64,000 nt of DNA from AWTP1-13 sp963814055 (GTDB lineage Bacteria > Pseudomonadota > Alphaproteobacteria > Rhizobiales > Hyphomicrobiaceae), in contig CAWFBJ010000008.1 in assembly GCA_963814055.1 (NCBI GenBank), positions 124,001-188,000 on the forward strand, read 5' to 3'. Each line of letters opens with the position of its first letter. Position 1 is the first letter of the stretch. Both the position numbers and the translations under genes were made by a program. The notes beneath the pieces are model-generated. The model did not search any database. It saw only the letters and a program-made list of their open reading frames with translations, and was not told where the DNA came from. Below are positions 1-10,344 of this stretch, one piece after another.

Positions 1-474
1 GGCGGAAGTGAAACAACAGAAGATGACCTTGCTGAAATGTGTATCGCCGCGGAGCTTTTCAACAACCGTTGCAACGGCGATGCACGCGGCGCGATCAGGC
101 GGGAAAGCATAAACGCCTGTCGAAATTGCCGGAAAGGCGATCGAGCGGAGGCCGTGTTTTTTCGCGAGTTCCAGCGAGTTCGCATAGGCATTGGCAAGCA
201 GGGTTGCCTCGCCCGTGCCACCGCCCTCCCAGACGGGACCAACCGTGTGGATGACATGGCGGGCCGGCAATCCGTATCCCTTGGTGATCTTGGCTTCGCC
301 CGTTTCGCAGCCGCCAAGCGTGCGGCATTCGGCGAGCAGTTGCGGTCCAGCGGCGCGGTGAATTGCGCCGTCGACACCGCCGCCGCCGAGGAGCGAGCGG
401 TTCGCGGCGTTGACGATGGCATCGACCTCGAGCGTGGTGATGTCGGCGACGAGGATGTCGATGCGGTGCGGCAT
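1..474 (-). CDS. macro domain protein, probable O-acetyl-ADP-ribose deacetylase (3' end outside window)
   Basis: The reverse strand is open from an ATG at 474 to the window edge, giving 158 codons without a stop. The product starts MPHRIDILVADITTLEVDAI and carries the macro-domain signature NAANRSLLGGGGVDGAIHRA near residues 22-41, then a conserved TGEAKITKGYGLPARHVIHT stretch and a FPAISTGVYAFP motif. This is the layout of the YmdB type, which removes acetyl from O-acetyl-ADP-ribose or ADP-ribose from proteins. A GAGAGGG purine run precedes the ATG. Only the extreme C-terminus is missing. It is divergent from zur and probably unrelated to it. The family is clear; the exact substrate is inference. 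Confidence 0.88.
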   Translation of the reverse strand, partial: MPHRIDILVADITTLEVDAIVNAANRSLLGGGGVDGAIHRAAGPQLLAECRTLGGCETGEAKITKGYGLPARHVIHTVGPVWEGGGTGEATLLANAYANSLELAKKHGLRSIAFPAISTGVYAFPPDRAACIAVATVVEKLRGDTHFSKVIFCCFTSA

Positions 475-608
475 GGCTGCGCCCTCTCGCAAGGCGGACA
501 TCCGAAAAGGCCAGGGTACCGCTCGGAAGGTCGCAGGGCTACTGTGCGAGCCTTGGCTGTCGGGAATTAGGATTGCAAAGGGCGCCCGGTGGCATTTCAG
601 GCCGGCAG

Positions 609-625
609 TTGGTATAAGGTAACAA
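609..625. promoter_or_regulatory. imperfect palindrome over the zur start, candidate Zur operator
   Basis: Arms TTGgTA and TAaCAA around a TATAAGG core form a 17-bp imperfect inverted repeat. It covers the ribosome binding site and touches the first base of the zur ATG. Zur proteins bind AT-rich palindromes and often repress their own zinc-uptake operon, so the position is right. The match was judged by eye only. Confidence 0.3.
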
Positions 626-1146
626 TGAACCTTCCGATCCCCAGCAAAGCCTTCCCGACGCCCGAGCATAACCACGACCGTTGCCTCGACGAGGCCATGG
701 TGCGGGCGCGAAAGGCCTTCGAGGCCAAGGGATTGCGGCTGACCCCGCTGCGTGAGGCGGTATTTCAGGAGATCGCGGCAGCCTCCCACCAGGCCATCGG
801 CGCCTACGAGGTCCTAGAGCGGATGGCCAACCGCGGCGAGCGGCTGGCGCCGATCTCGGTCTACCGGGCCATCGATGCGCTGGTGACGGCCGGAATCGTG
901 CATCGTTTCGAAAGCCGAAACGCCTTTTTTGCCTGCCACGCCGGGCACGAGCAGCGCCAGCTCGTGCTTGCCTGCGAACGCTGCAATGCCGTGGCGGAGG
1001 TCGACGGCGCCAAGGTCTTTGCCGCCATCGACAAGGCAGCCGATGCGGCACATTTTTCGACCGGCACGGGCAAGGCTGCCGTGGTCGAGGTGTGGGGTTT
1101 GTGCGCCAATTGCTCCGGCAAGGACACGCACCATGCGCAGTCCTGA
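625..1146 (+). CDS. zur: Fur-family zinc uptake regulator Zur
   Basis: A 173-residue Fur-family repressor that senses zinc and shuts down zinc uptake. The N-terminal winged helix spans about residues 20-90 (LRLTPLREAVFQEI, SVYRAIDALVTAGIVHR). The metal-binding half has HAGHEQ and two CxxC pairs, CERC near 116-119 and CANC near 159-162, as in structural zinc sites of the family. The ATG at 625 is preceded by AAGG; an upstream in-frame ATG at 589 would add 12 residues without homology. The gene overlaps znuC by 14 bases, so a zinc role, rather than iron, is strongly supported by context. Confidence 0.92.
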   Translation: MNLPIPSKAFPTPEHNHDRCLDEAMVRARKAFEAKGLRLTPLREAVFQEIAAASHQAIGAYEVLERMANRGERLAPISVYRAIDALVTAGIVHRFESRNAFFACHAGHEQRQLVLACERCNAVAEVDGAKVFAAIDKAADAAHFSTGTGKAAVVEVWGLCANCSGKDTHHAQS

Positions 1147-2041
1147 TGGGCTTGAGCAGCCGGGCCAGCATGGCGAACAGCATGCCAACGCTTGTGCTCA
1201 CGATCATGCCGGGCATATGCACGGCCAGCATCACGGCCATCATCATCATGACCGCGCACAGCTCAAGCACAGTGCAACGGCGCTGATCAGCGCACGCAAC
1301 CTGATGCTCGCGCGTGGCGGCCGCACGATCCTGGCTGATATCGACATCGACATAAGCCCACGCGAGATCGTGACCGTCATAGGCCCGAACGGCGCGGGCA
1401 AGACCACGCTGGTACGTGCCCTGCTGGGGCTCGAGCCGCTCGACCGGGGCAGCATCCGCCGCAAGCCGGGCCTGGTCACGGGCTACGCGCCGCAGCGGTT
1501 CGATGTGGATCGGGCCATACCGCTGACCGTGACGCGCTTCGTGGCGATGGGCCGGCGCGCAACCCTCGATGAGCTCGCGCGCGTGCTCAAGGATGTCGGC
1601 GCGGGGGCGCTTGCCGAGCGCCAGCTGGCGGAACTGTCCGGCGGCGAACTGCAGCGCGTGGTCCTGGCGCGGGCCCTGATCCGGGAGCCGGACCTGCTGG
1701 TGCTCGACGAACCCGTGCGCGGCGTCGACTACGCCGGCGAGGCGGAGCTGTACACCCTCATAGGCCGGCTGCGCACCGAGCGCGGGTTCGGCGTGCTGCT
1801 GGTGTCGCACGACCTGCACGTCGTCATGGCGCAGAGCGACAGGGTGATCTGCCTCAACCGGCATGTGTGCTGCTCGGGCGTACCGCAGTCGGTGGCACAG
1901 CATCCCGAGTACGCCCGCCTGTTCGGTCCACAGGCCGCGCGTGCGTTCGGCCTGTACCACCACCATCACGATCACCACCACGACCTGGCCGGCGAACCGC
2001 GCCCGCCTGTGCACGGGCATGGGTCGAACACCGGCGTTTGA
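1133..2041 (+). CDS. znuC: zinc ABC transporter ATP-binding protein ZnuC, His-rich tails
   Basis: The ATPase of the ZnuABC zinc importer, 302 residues. Walker A GPNGAGKTT is near residue 84, the signature LSGGELQRV near 169, Walker B LLVLDEP near 188, followed by LVSHD with the H-loop histidine. The ATG at 1133 lies inside the end of zur, so the two are probably translationally coupled. Unusually, both ends are rich in histidine: residues about 23-43 (HDHAGHMHGQHHGHHHHD) and the last 25 residues (YHHHHDHHHD, HGHG). These may buffer zinc at the membrane. The ATPase identity is certain; the role of the tails is inference. Confidence 0.93.
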   Translation: MRSPDGLEQPGQHGEQHANACAHDHAGHMHGQHHGHHHHDRAQLKHSATALISARNLMLARGGRTILADIDIDISPREIVTVIGPNGAGKTTLVRALLGLEPLDRGSIRRKPGLVTGYAPQRFDVDRAIPLTVTRFVAMGRRATLDELARVLKDVGAGALAERQLAELSGGELQRVVLARALIREPDLLVLDEPVRGVDYAGEAELYTLIGRLRTERGFGVLLVSHDLHVVMAQSDRVICLNRHVCCSGVPQSVAQHPEYARLFGPQAARAFGLYHHHHDHHHDLAGEPRPPVHGHGSNTGV

Positions 2042-2063
2042 TGGACCGAGAAGCGGAGCTGAC

Positions 2064-2858
2064 GTGCCCGAACCCTTCCTGATGCGTGCCCTGCTGGCGG
2101 GTTTCGGCCTGGCCATCGTCGCCGCGCCCCTGGGCTGCTTCGTGGTCTGGCGGCGCATGGCCTACTTCGGCGAGGCGGTGGCCCAGGCGGCCCTCATCGG
2201 CGTCGCTTTAGGACTGGCCTTTTCGCTCGATCTCACCGCCAGCATGTTGATCGTCACGCTGGCCGTTTCCGGCTTGCTGGTAGTGCTCGGACGCCAGCAG
2301 GCGGTGCCGTTCGATTCCCTCCTGGGTCTTCTCGCGCACGCGGCGCTGGCCCTCGGCGTGATCGCGGCATCCCTGGTTCGCGGTCCCCAGGTGGACCTGA
2401 TGGGATTTTTGTTCGGCGACATCTTCGCCATCAACAACGCGGACCTGCGCTGGATTTTCCTCGGCGGCGCCGTGGCGCTGGCCGCCCTCGTCTATATTTG
2501 GCGGCCGCTGCTGTCGCTCGCCGTGCACGAAGACCTCGCCGCCGCCGAGGGTGCCGCCACCGAGCGCACCAAGTTGATCTTCGTCATCGTGCTGGCGCTT
2601 GTGGTCGCAATCGCCATCAAGATCGTGGGCGCACTTCTCACCATCGCCTTCCTGATCATGCCGGCCGCCGCCGCCCGGCCGCTGGCCCAGACGCCGGAGC
2701 AGATGGCGATCTACGCAGCCGTCATCGGCATGGTGGCCGTCGCCGCGGGCCTGTTCATGTCGCTCTCGTTCGACACCCCGGGCGGGCCTTCGATCGTGCT
2801 GGTTCTGGCGGGGCTGTTTGCCGTATCGATCTTCCCGTCGGTGGCCGGGCGCCGCTAG
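2064..2858 (+). CDS. znuB: zinc ABC transporter permease ZnuB
   Basis: The membrane subunit of the zinc importer, about 264 residues and almost wholly hydrophobic, with the family stretches WRRMAYFGEAVAQAALIGVA near the N-terminus and KIVGALLTIAFLIMPAAAA near residues 190-210. I start it at GTG 2064 (VPEPFLMRALL), which follows CGGAG at suitable distance; ATG 2082 is the alternative. It lies 22 bases after znuC and closes the operon. The periplasmic zinc-binding protein ZnuA is not in the window and must lie elsewhere. Confidence 0.92.
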   Translation: MPEPFLMRALLAGFGLAIVAAPLGCFVVWRRMAYFGEAVAQAALIGVALGLAFSLDLTASMLIVTLAVSGLLVVLGRQQAVPFDSLLGLLAHAALALGVIAASLVRGPQVDLMGFLFGDIFAINNADLRWIFLGGAVALAALVYIWRPLLSLAVHEDLAAAEGAATERTKLIFVIVLALVVAIAIKIVGALLTIAFLIMPAAAARPLAQTPEQMAIYAAVIGMVAVAAGLFMSLSFDTPGGPSIVLVLAGLFAVSIFPSVAGRR

Positions 2859-2910
2859 CGGCTAGAGCCGTTCCGTCCTAGATGCAATCACAAGCCACAC
2901 ACTCGTCCTC

Positions 2911-2973
2911 GTCCTGAGCCTGTCGAAGGACGGGCCGCGACTGCAACTGCCGTGGTTCGACAAGCTCACCACG
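2911..2973. repeat. family A double-hairpin repeat, copy 1
   Basis: Two small hairpins in tandem: GTCCT...AGGAC (2911-2931) and CGTGGT...ACCACG (2951-2973), whose loops hold GAGCCTGTCGA and its reverse complement. Matching copies occur at 19684 and 25528. It sits between the 3' ends of znuB and the convergent receptor gene, where it could act as a two-way terminator. Confidence 0.85.
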
Positions 2974-3025
2974 AGGGCGGCGCACGTTGGCCGGGTCAAC
3001 CTGAGTCGGAAAAACTCTAGCAGAA

Positions 3026-4003
3026 TTAGTTCACGCTGATACCCGCCGCCTTGATGGCCGTGCCCCAGCGCTCGATCTCCTTGGGCAGGAACTCGGCAAG
3101 GAACTCCGGCGTGCGTTGCTGCGGTGGAACGATGACGAGACCCAGGGCCTCGAGTTTATTTTGAATGTCGGGCCGCTCGATCATGATGCCGATCGCCTTG
3201 TGCATCTGACGCACGATGGAATCCGGAGTCCCTTTCGGGAAGAAGAAGGCGTTCCAGACGCTCGCCTCCACACCTTCCAGGCCCTGCTCGGAGGTGGTCG
3301 CAAGCTCGGCAATGATGGGCACGCGCCGGGGCGCCATGACGGCAATCCCCTTCACCGTCCCGCTCCTGGCCTGCTCGACGCCGGTCTGGATCGTGTCGCA
3401 CATGTAGTCGATGCGGCCTCCGAGCAGATCCTGCATCGCGTTCCCCGCGCCACGGTAGGGCACGTGCACGATATCCACCCCCAGTGCGATATTGAGCAGT
3501 GCGCATGGCAAATGCGTTCCCGAACCCACGCCGGCCGAGCCGTACTGCATCTTGGCCTGGTTTGCTTTCGCGTAGGCAATGAACTCCTGCAGGTTGCTCG
3601 CGGGCAGATCCTTGCGCACGATCAGGATGCGCGGCGATTCTGAAACCAGGGAGATCGGTTCGAAGTCGGCGGCCGCATCGTAGGGCTGCTTCTTGTAGAG
3701 CCATTGACTGTAGGCATGCGTTCCGGAATTTCCGATCAGGAACGTGTAGCCGTCGGGCGGGCTCTTTGCGACGCGCGCACTGCCAACTGTTCCGCCGGCG
3801 GCCCCGATGTTTTCAACGATGACGGACTGGCCCAGGACCTCGCTCAAAGCCAGCGCCTGCACGCGCGCCGTGGTGTCGATGCCGCCCCCTGCCGCGAAGG
3901 GCACCACGAGCGTGATCGGCCGGTTCGGCCAATCCTGTGCCGCCGCGGTCGTGCCACAGCAGAACAGGGCCAGCACGGCTGCCAAAAGCGCCTTCGACGT
4001 CAT
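3026..4003 (-). CDS. Bug-family tripartite tricarboxylate transporter receptor (TctC-like)
   Basis: A 325-residue periplasmic solute-binding protein of the Bug/TctC family. It has a signal peptide (about residues 1-23, ending TTAAAQ), the family opening WPNRPITLVVPFAAGGGIDT, then GAAGGTVGSARVAKSPPDGYT and VHVPYRGAGNAMQDLLGG. Such proteins bind carboxylates or aromatic acids for tripartite or other uptake systems. The ATG at 4003 follows AGGGAGAA. It is the last gene of a minus-strand operon with galB-like and galC-like enzymes, so an aromatic or tricarboxylic acid ligand is likely. No membrane TctA/TctB partner is nearby. Confidence 0.9.
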   Translation of the reverse strand: MTSKALLAAVLALFCCGTTAAAQDWPNRPITLVVPFAAGGGIDTTARVQALALSEVLGQSVIVENIGAAGGTVGSARVAKSPPDGYTFLIGNSGTHAYSQWLYKKQPYDAAADFEPISLVSESPRILIVRKDLPASNLQEFIAYAKANQAKMQYGSAGVGSGTHLPCALLNIALGVDIVHVPYRGAGNAMQDLLGGRIDYMCDTIQTGVEQARSGTVKGIAVMAPRRVPIIAELATTSEQGLEGVEASVWNAFFFPKGTPDSIVRQMHKAIGIMIERPDIQNKLEALGLVIVPPQQRTPEFLAEFLPKEIERWGTAIKAAGISVN

Positions 4004-4058
4004 CGCGTTTCTCCCTGCTTGTTCTGAAGCCGACGCGCACAGTCGAGCGCGTTGCCGT

Positions 4059-4973
4059 TTAGTGCAGACCGGCGGGCAAGCCCTCCCAGACGTCGTCCTT
4101 CCGCAACCGGCGTGGAAGCAGGCCCTGCTCCGTCGCGTAGCGCAGGGCAAGATCGATCGCGGGTTGAAGTGCTGCGCATCCGATCGCGTAGGGATCACAC
4201 TCACCGAGAGACAATCCAGCACCGGCTTTGGCTGCGCGGAACATGCGAACGAGTTCAAGAACGACATCCGGCCGCTTCTGCGCGAGCTCGGCCCGGACCG
4301 CCACCAGGTGATTGACGGGCACGAAGCGGTGTGTTTCCCAGAATACCTCGGCATCAGCTTGAGGATCGGCAAACACCGTCCGCAGCGTCGGGTCATTGGG
4401 CACGTCGTTGCCGACAATGACGGCGTCCAGTTCGCCCGCGCGAAGCATGCCGAGCAAGTCCTTGCCAGGTGGTGCCCGCTCGACCCAGGGCGGATCGCGG
4501 TACTCGGCCACATGCGCATCCTCGAAGGTGACCCAGCGCACGGCGTCGTGCCGGACGTCATGCATGTCGGCCAGGATACCGCGCAGCCATAGGCCGGTCG
4601 TTTGACTGTAGGCCCGCACGCCCACCCGGCGTCCTGTCAGATCGCGGGGGCCGCCAATGTCACTGTCCGTCCGGCACAACAGAGCGGATTGCTGGAAGCG
4701 CGCAGACAGAACCACCGGCAGGAGCACCAGCGGTTTGCCATACGCCTTCGCCTGCAGAAAGGTCGCGATCGCCATCTCGCTGACGTCGAAACGCTGCTCG
4801 CGCACCATCGGAGCGAATGCCCGGTGGATCGGCGCGACGTCGGCGAAGTCCAAGACTACGAGGCTGGAGGTGATTGCCCCGTCGCGCAGTGCGCCCGTGT
4901 GCGGGTGCTTGCCCAAGGCCATGCTGAGCGTCAGCGGACCGCCCGGGCTCTGATCTCGCTTGTCATCCGGCAT
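4059..4973 (-). CDS. 4,5-dihydroxyphthalate decarboxylase-like / substrate-binding-like protein
   Basis: A 304-residue protein resembling proteins annotated as 4,5-dihydroxyphthalate decarboxylase, which share the fold of periplasmic binding proteins. Recognisable segments are RFDVSEMAIATFLQAKAYGKP near residues 60-80, LTGRRVGVRAYSQTTGLWLRGI near 113-134, and LRAGELDAVIVGNDVP. No signal peptide is visible, so it should be cytoplasmic. The ATG at 4973 follows GAGGG and lies 3 bases after the stop of the galC-like gene, so the two are co-transcribed. Whether it decarboxylates an aromatic acid or acts as a sensor cannot be told from sequence. Confidence 0.75.
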   Translation of the reverse strand: MPDDKRDQSPGGPLTLSMALGKHPHTGALRDGAITSSLVVLDFADVAPIHRAFAPMVREQRFDVSEMAIATFLQAKAYGKPLVLLPVVLSARFQQSALLCRTDSDIGGPRDLTGRRVGVRAYSQTTGLWLRGILADMHDVRHDAVRWVTFEDAHVAEYRDPPWVERAPPGKDLLGMLRAGELDAVIVGNDVPNDPTLRTVFADPQADAEVFWETHRFVPVNHLVAVRAELAQKRPDVVLELVRMFRAAKAGAGLSLGECDPYAIGCAALQPAIDLALRYATEQGLLPRRLRKDDVWEGLPAGLH

Positions 4974-4976
4974 GGC

Positions 4977-5666
4977 TCAGCCCTCGACTTCAGCCGGGCG
5001 ATAGACCAGCCCTTTCTGCGCCAGCTTCTCGCGCATGCCATAGAGATCGAGACCCAATTCGCCCGCCTGGAGACGCGTGCGGGTCTGCGCCTCCTTGGCT
5101 TCGCGCGCTTCGCTTTGGCGCAGGACGGCCTCTGCCGATGCTCTCTGGACCACCACCACGCCGTCATCATCGGCGAGGACCAGATCGCCGGGGTGGACCA
5201 TCTGGCCCGCGCACACGATCGGCACGTTCACCGACCCGAGCGATTCCTTGACCGTTCCTTGCGCCGAAACGGCTTTGGACCAGACCGGGAAACCCATCTT
5301 GGTCAACCCCGCCACGTCCCGCACGCCGGCTTCGATCACGAGTCCGAGCACACCGCGCGCGGCGAGGGAGCACGCCAGCAGTTCGCCGAAGTAGCCGGTG
5401 TCGCAGGGCGACGTGGGTGCCACCACCAGCACGTCGCCGGCGCGGCACTGCTCAACGGCAACGTGAAGCATCCAGTTGTCGCCGGGCGGCACCGACACGG
5501 TCACCGCGCTCCCAGCGATACTCGCGCCCGGATAGATCGGCCGCATGAATGAGGCAAGAAGGCCGGTCCGGCCCTGCGCTTCGTGCACGGTGGCGACGCC
5601 GTAGGCCGTGAAGCGTTGCGCGACCTCGCGAGCGACGCGGGGCGGGTTTGTGACGACCACGTTCAT
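4977..5666 (-). CDS. galC: RraA-type 4-carboxy-4-hydroxy-2-oxoadipate aldolase/oxaloacetate decarboxylase
   Basis: A 229-residue RraA-like protein (GalC/LigK/ProA type) that splits 4-carboxy-4-hydroxy-2-oxoadipate into pyruvate and oxaloacetate, the last step of gallate or protocatechuate 4,5-cleavage. Visible motifs: TVHEAQGRTGLL near residue 27, APTSPCDTGYFGELLACSLA near 100, GLVIEAGVRDV with the conserved Arg-Asp, and VHPGDLVLADDDGVVVV. I start at ATG 5666, where homology begins; a frame open further upstream overlaps galB and is a shadow. The ATGA overlap (5663-5666) with the galB-like stop indicates translational coupling. Confidence 0.87.
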   Translation of the reverse strand: MNVVVTNPPRVAREVAQRFTAYGVATVHEAQGRTGLLASFMRPIYPGASIAGSAVTVSVPPGDNWMLHVAVEQCRAGDVLVVAPTSPCDTGYFGELLACSLAARGVLGLVIEAGVRDVAGLTKMGFPVWSKAVSAQGTVKESLGSVNVPIVCAGQMVHPGDLVLADDDGVVVVQRASAEAVLRQSEAREAKEAQTRTRLQAGELGLDLYGMREKLAQKGLVYRPAEVEG

Positions 5667-6388
5667 AGCAGTGTCTCCACGACATGCGGAAAGACGTTCT
5701 CGTAGCCTTCGCCGTAGGTGATTTTCTTGTCCGAGTTGCGCGCCGCCTGTGCCCCGCGCTGCAAGGCGACCCGCGTATAGTACTCCCACAGGTGCTCTTG
5801 GCCCGCCATGCACTCGATGGCGGCGCGCTTCTTGTCCCACACGGACGTAATGTCCAGAAGCACGGTGGGTTTCCAGTCGCACTGCTCGGGCTGATGCGGC
5901 TCGAACAGAAACACCGGCGGGGCGCCCAGCACCCTCTGGCCGGGGTTATGTCCGTGCGCCTGGGCAACGATGCGGGCGTGCTGCGCGAACTCCGTGACCG
6001 CCGGATGGTCGTGGTTGTAAATATCCTTGTGCGAGTGGGTCAGCACGAACGCGGGATGGATGGTGCGGTAGACATCCACGAGCCGGAAGAGAGCTTCCTC
6101 GTTGAGTGCGATCGGGTAGTCTCCAAGGTCCCAGAACTGAATGTCGGCGACGCCGAGACTTTTGGCGGCGGCTTCCGCTTCCTTCTGCCGCTCGACTTTG
6201 ACACGCTCCAGCGTCATGCCCTGCTGCCGCCAGAGCTTGGCCGATTCGCCGCGCTCGCCAAAGGAGAGGCAAATCACGGACATCGCGCAGCCGATCTCTG
6301 CATGCAGGGCAATGGCGCCCCCAGCCCGCCACACGAAATCCGCCGAATGGGCACTGACCACCAGCCCCGTTTTTCCTGCCGCTGTCAT
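5663..6388 (-). CDS. galB: PIG-L family deacetylase, probable 4-oxalomesaconate hydratase GalB
   Basis: A 241-residue PIG-L family protein opening with GLVVSAHSADFVWRAGGAIA, the metal-site region of the family (usually HPDD), and later HSHKDIYNHDHP. Within PIG-L proteins this wording is typical of GalB, a zinc-dependent hydratase that converts 4-oxalomesaconate to 4-carboxy-4-hydroxy-2-oxoadipate. The next gene encodes the aldolase for exactly that product, overlapping by 4 bases, which strongly supports the assignment over a sugar deacetylase. It is the first gene of the operon; no ring-cleavage dioxygenase is present in the window. Confidence 0.87.
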   Translation of the reverse strand: MTAAGKTGLVVSAHSADFVWRAGGAIALHAEIGCAMSVICLSFGERGESAKLWRQQGMTLERVKVERQKEAEAAAKSLGVADIQFWDLGDYPIALNEEALFRLVDVYRTIHPAFVLTHSHKDIYNHDHPAVTEFAQHARIVAQAHGHNPGQRVLGAPPVFLFEPHQPEQCDWKPTVLLDITSVWDKKRAAIECMAGQEHLWEYYTRVALQRGAQAARNSDKKITYGEGYENVFPHVVETLL

Positions 6389-6566
6389 GATGCAATCCCC
6401 TTGTCTGACCGGATATTCTGGGCCATCCCCTCACCACCAGTATGGCCCAGCAGGTGCGGCGTGCCAAAGCGGCAGTGCCATCTGTCGCACTACCGTCGCA
6501 CGGTAGACGATCACCCTCCGGCTCACCTGTGGTAAACTCGGCCGGCAGGATAGCCCCCATGGCCTC

Positions 6567-7949
<1,383 letters not shown>

Positions 7950-9522
7950 GGCGAAACACGACGGCGACCGCAATCAGCCCGAACACGACCCCGCCGGCCA
8001 TATTGCCGATCAGGACGCCCTGAGCGCCGCCCCACTGGCCGCCCATCGTCACGAACGGCAGCGTGCCGAGAGTGGCGCGGCCCCAGTTCAGCGCCGTGGC
8101 GTAATGCGGCCGGCCCAGCGTGTTGCAGGCCGCGTTGGCGAGGAACAGCGTGCCGAAAAACACGAACAACGGCGACAGCCAGCGGCAATAGAAAAGGAGC
8201 AGGTCGGCGGCCTCGCCTGTCAGCGCGAACAACTTCACCAGCACAGGCGCCAGCAGAATCAGAACCAGCCACGCCAGGCCCGTGAACAGCCCCGCCGCCC
8301 ACAGCGACTTGGTTAGCGTCAGCCGCACCCGGTCGAAGGCGCGCGCGCCGAGGTTCTGGCCGATGATCGGCCCGATGGCACCGGCGAGGGCGAACATGGC
8401 GCCGAAAGCCACGGGCGTCACCCGGCCGATCACGGCCCAGCTTGCGACCGCGCCGTCGCTGAAGCGTGCAATGGTCGCGGTCACGAGCGCGTTGCTCGCG
8501 GGCGTAGCGACATTGGCGAGCACGGCGGGGAGCGCGAAACGCGCAATGAGCCGCCCATCCTCGATGCGCAGCGAACGCCAGTCCGGCGTGGTCAGGAGCC
8601 CATGCACGCGTATCACATACGCCAGGCCGAACACGGCAACGCACACGCGCGCGGCCAGGGACGACACCGCCGCGCCCTGGATGCCGAGCCCAAGCCACAG
8701 GATGCACAGCGGGTCGAGCGCCAGGGTCACGAGCGCACCCGTGAGCGTGACAAGCATGGCGCGGCGTGCATCCCCGACCGAGCGCAACACCGCCGAGGAA
8801 CACATGGCGAGCGCGAGCAGCGGCAGGGACGGGATCACGAGGCGCGTATAGGCGAGCGCCAGATCGAGCGTGCGCCCGGTAGCTCCGATCGAGGCGAGAA
8901 GCATATGCAGTGACGGCCACATACCCGCGACAACCACGGCGGCGACGACCACGCTCGAGATATGGGCATGGGTCGAGAGCCGTCGCGCGCGGACGAAATC
9001 CCCGGCTCCGATCGCAGGCGACACCAGGGATGTGGTGGCGATGGCAAAGCCGATGCAGGCCGATACGGTAAAGAACAGGATCGAGCTGGCGTACCCGACG
9101 GCTGCCAGCACCTCCACATCGCCGAGCATCCCGAGAAACAGGATATTTGCCAGGTCGCCAAAGAAAATCGCCATCAGCCCGACGGCGCTCGTGCCGGTCA
9201 TCACCAGGATGTGGCGCAGGATCGACCCCGTCACGAACCGGCCCGGTGCGGGACGCGGGGGTTGCGGCGGCTCGAGCACCGGCACGGGCGGTAGGTCGGC
9301 GACGGTCATGACGGCGTTGTTTCTGCGCTCGCCCGGGTATTGGCAACCCAATTCGCGCAACCGTATCGCCGCCGCGCCGCAGAAGGTCCCGGCATTTCCC
9401 CAAATCCCCTATAGACAGGGCCCCCCCGCACAGCCCAAACTTTCGCCGCTGACGACACTGCGAGCTGCCCCGTGCGGTCGCGCTACAACCAAAAAAATCA
9501 AGACCTCCCGGGAGGAAGAGCA

Positions 9523-10344
9523 TTGGACGCCAAGGTGGAGACGGGTGCCGCACACGCCTCGCACGGCTCAACCAAGGATGTCATTTCGGTGCGCCGGCTG
9601 TCGCTCAAATACGGCCGCGGCGCGGCCGGCGTTCTGGCGCTCAGCGACATTTCCTTCACGGTGGCGGATGGCGAATTCATCGCCGTCGTCGGCCCGTCGG
9701 GCTGCGGCAAGTCCACGCTGCTCAAGATCCTCGCCGGCCTTCTGCCCCAGACCGAAGGCGAAGCCAGCCTGAAGGGCACGCCCATCAAAGGTCCGCGCCG
9801 CGACATCGGCGTCGTGTTCCAGTCACCCGTGCTGTTTCCCTGGCGCAGCGTGCTCGGCAACGTGATGCTGCCGGCCGACGTGCAGCGCCTCGATCAGGCC
9901 GAGATGAAGAAGCGCGCGCTCGACCTCATCAACCTGGTGGGCCTCGACGGCTTTGAGAACCGCTACCCGCGCGAGCTTTCCGGCGGCATGCAGCAGCGCG
10001 TCGGCATCGTGCGCGCGCTGATCCACGACCCCGCCATCCTGCTGATGGACGAACCCTTTGGCGCCCTCGACGCCATGACGCGCGAGACCATGAACGTGGA
10101 GCTGCAGCGCATCTGGATGGAACGGCGCAAGACCGTGCTTTTCATCACCCATTCCACCGCGGAGGCCGTGTTCCTGGCCGACCGCGTGATCGTCATGACC
10201 CCGCGCCCCGGCAAGATCGGCGACGAGTTCACCGTCGACCTGCCGCGCCCGCGCAAGCTCGAAGTGATGAACACCGAACGCTTCGGCGCCTACGTGAAGC
10301 GCGTGCGCGCCGCTCTGAATCCCGGCGGAGGAGGCCTCGACTGA
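9523..10344 (+). CDS. NitT/TauT-type ABC transporter ATP-binding protein
   Basis: An ATPase of the SsuB/TauB class: Walker A GPSGCGKST, Q-loop VVFQSPVLFPWRSV, signature LSGGMQQRV, Walker B ILLMDEPFGALD, H-loop FITHS. It energises import with the permease and binding protein downstream. I start at TTG 9523 (LDAKVETG), which follows a strong GGGAGGAA 8 bases upstream; GTG 9472 would add 17 residues but has no comparable site. The stop overlaps the permease ATG (ATGA at 10341-10344 region), so the genes are coupled. The substrate (nitrate, sulfonate, pyrimidine precursor or other) cannot be read from the sequence. Confidence 0.9.
   Translation: MDAKVETGAAHASHGSTKDVISVRRLSLKYGRGAAGVLALSDISFTVADGEFIAVVGPSGCGKSTLLKILAGLLPQTEGEASLKGTPIKGPRRDIGVVFQSPVLFPWRSVLGNVMLPADVQRLDQAEMKKRALDLINLVGLDGFENRYPRELSGGMQQRVGIVRALIHDPAILLMDEPFGALDAMTRETMNVELQRIWMERRKTVLFITHSTAEAVFLADRVIVMTPRPGKIGDEFTVDLPRPRKLEVMNTERFGAYVKRVRAALNPGGGGLD

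Noticed and set aside
539..2158. Long open frame (539 codons) antisense to zur-znuC
   Set aside because: Arg/His/Ala-rich with no recognisable domain; it is the reverse shadow of two well-identified genes, as is usual in high-GC DNA.
9361..9522. TPP riboswitch before the NMT1-type ABC operon
   Set aside because: No CTGAGA...ACCC core or paired arms could be found, so thiamine-precursor transport is not supported.
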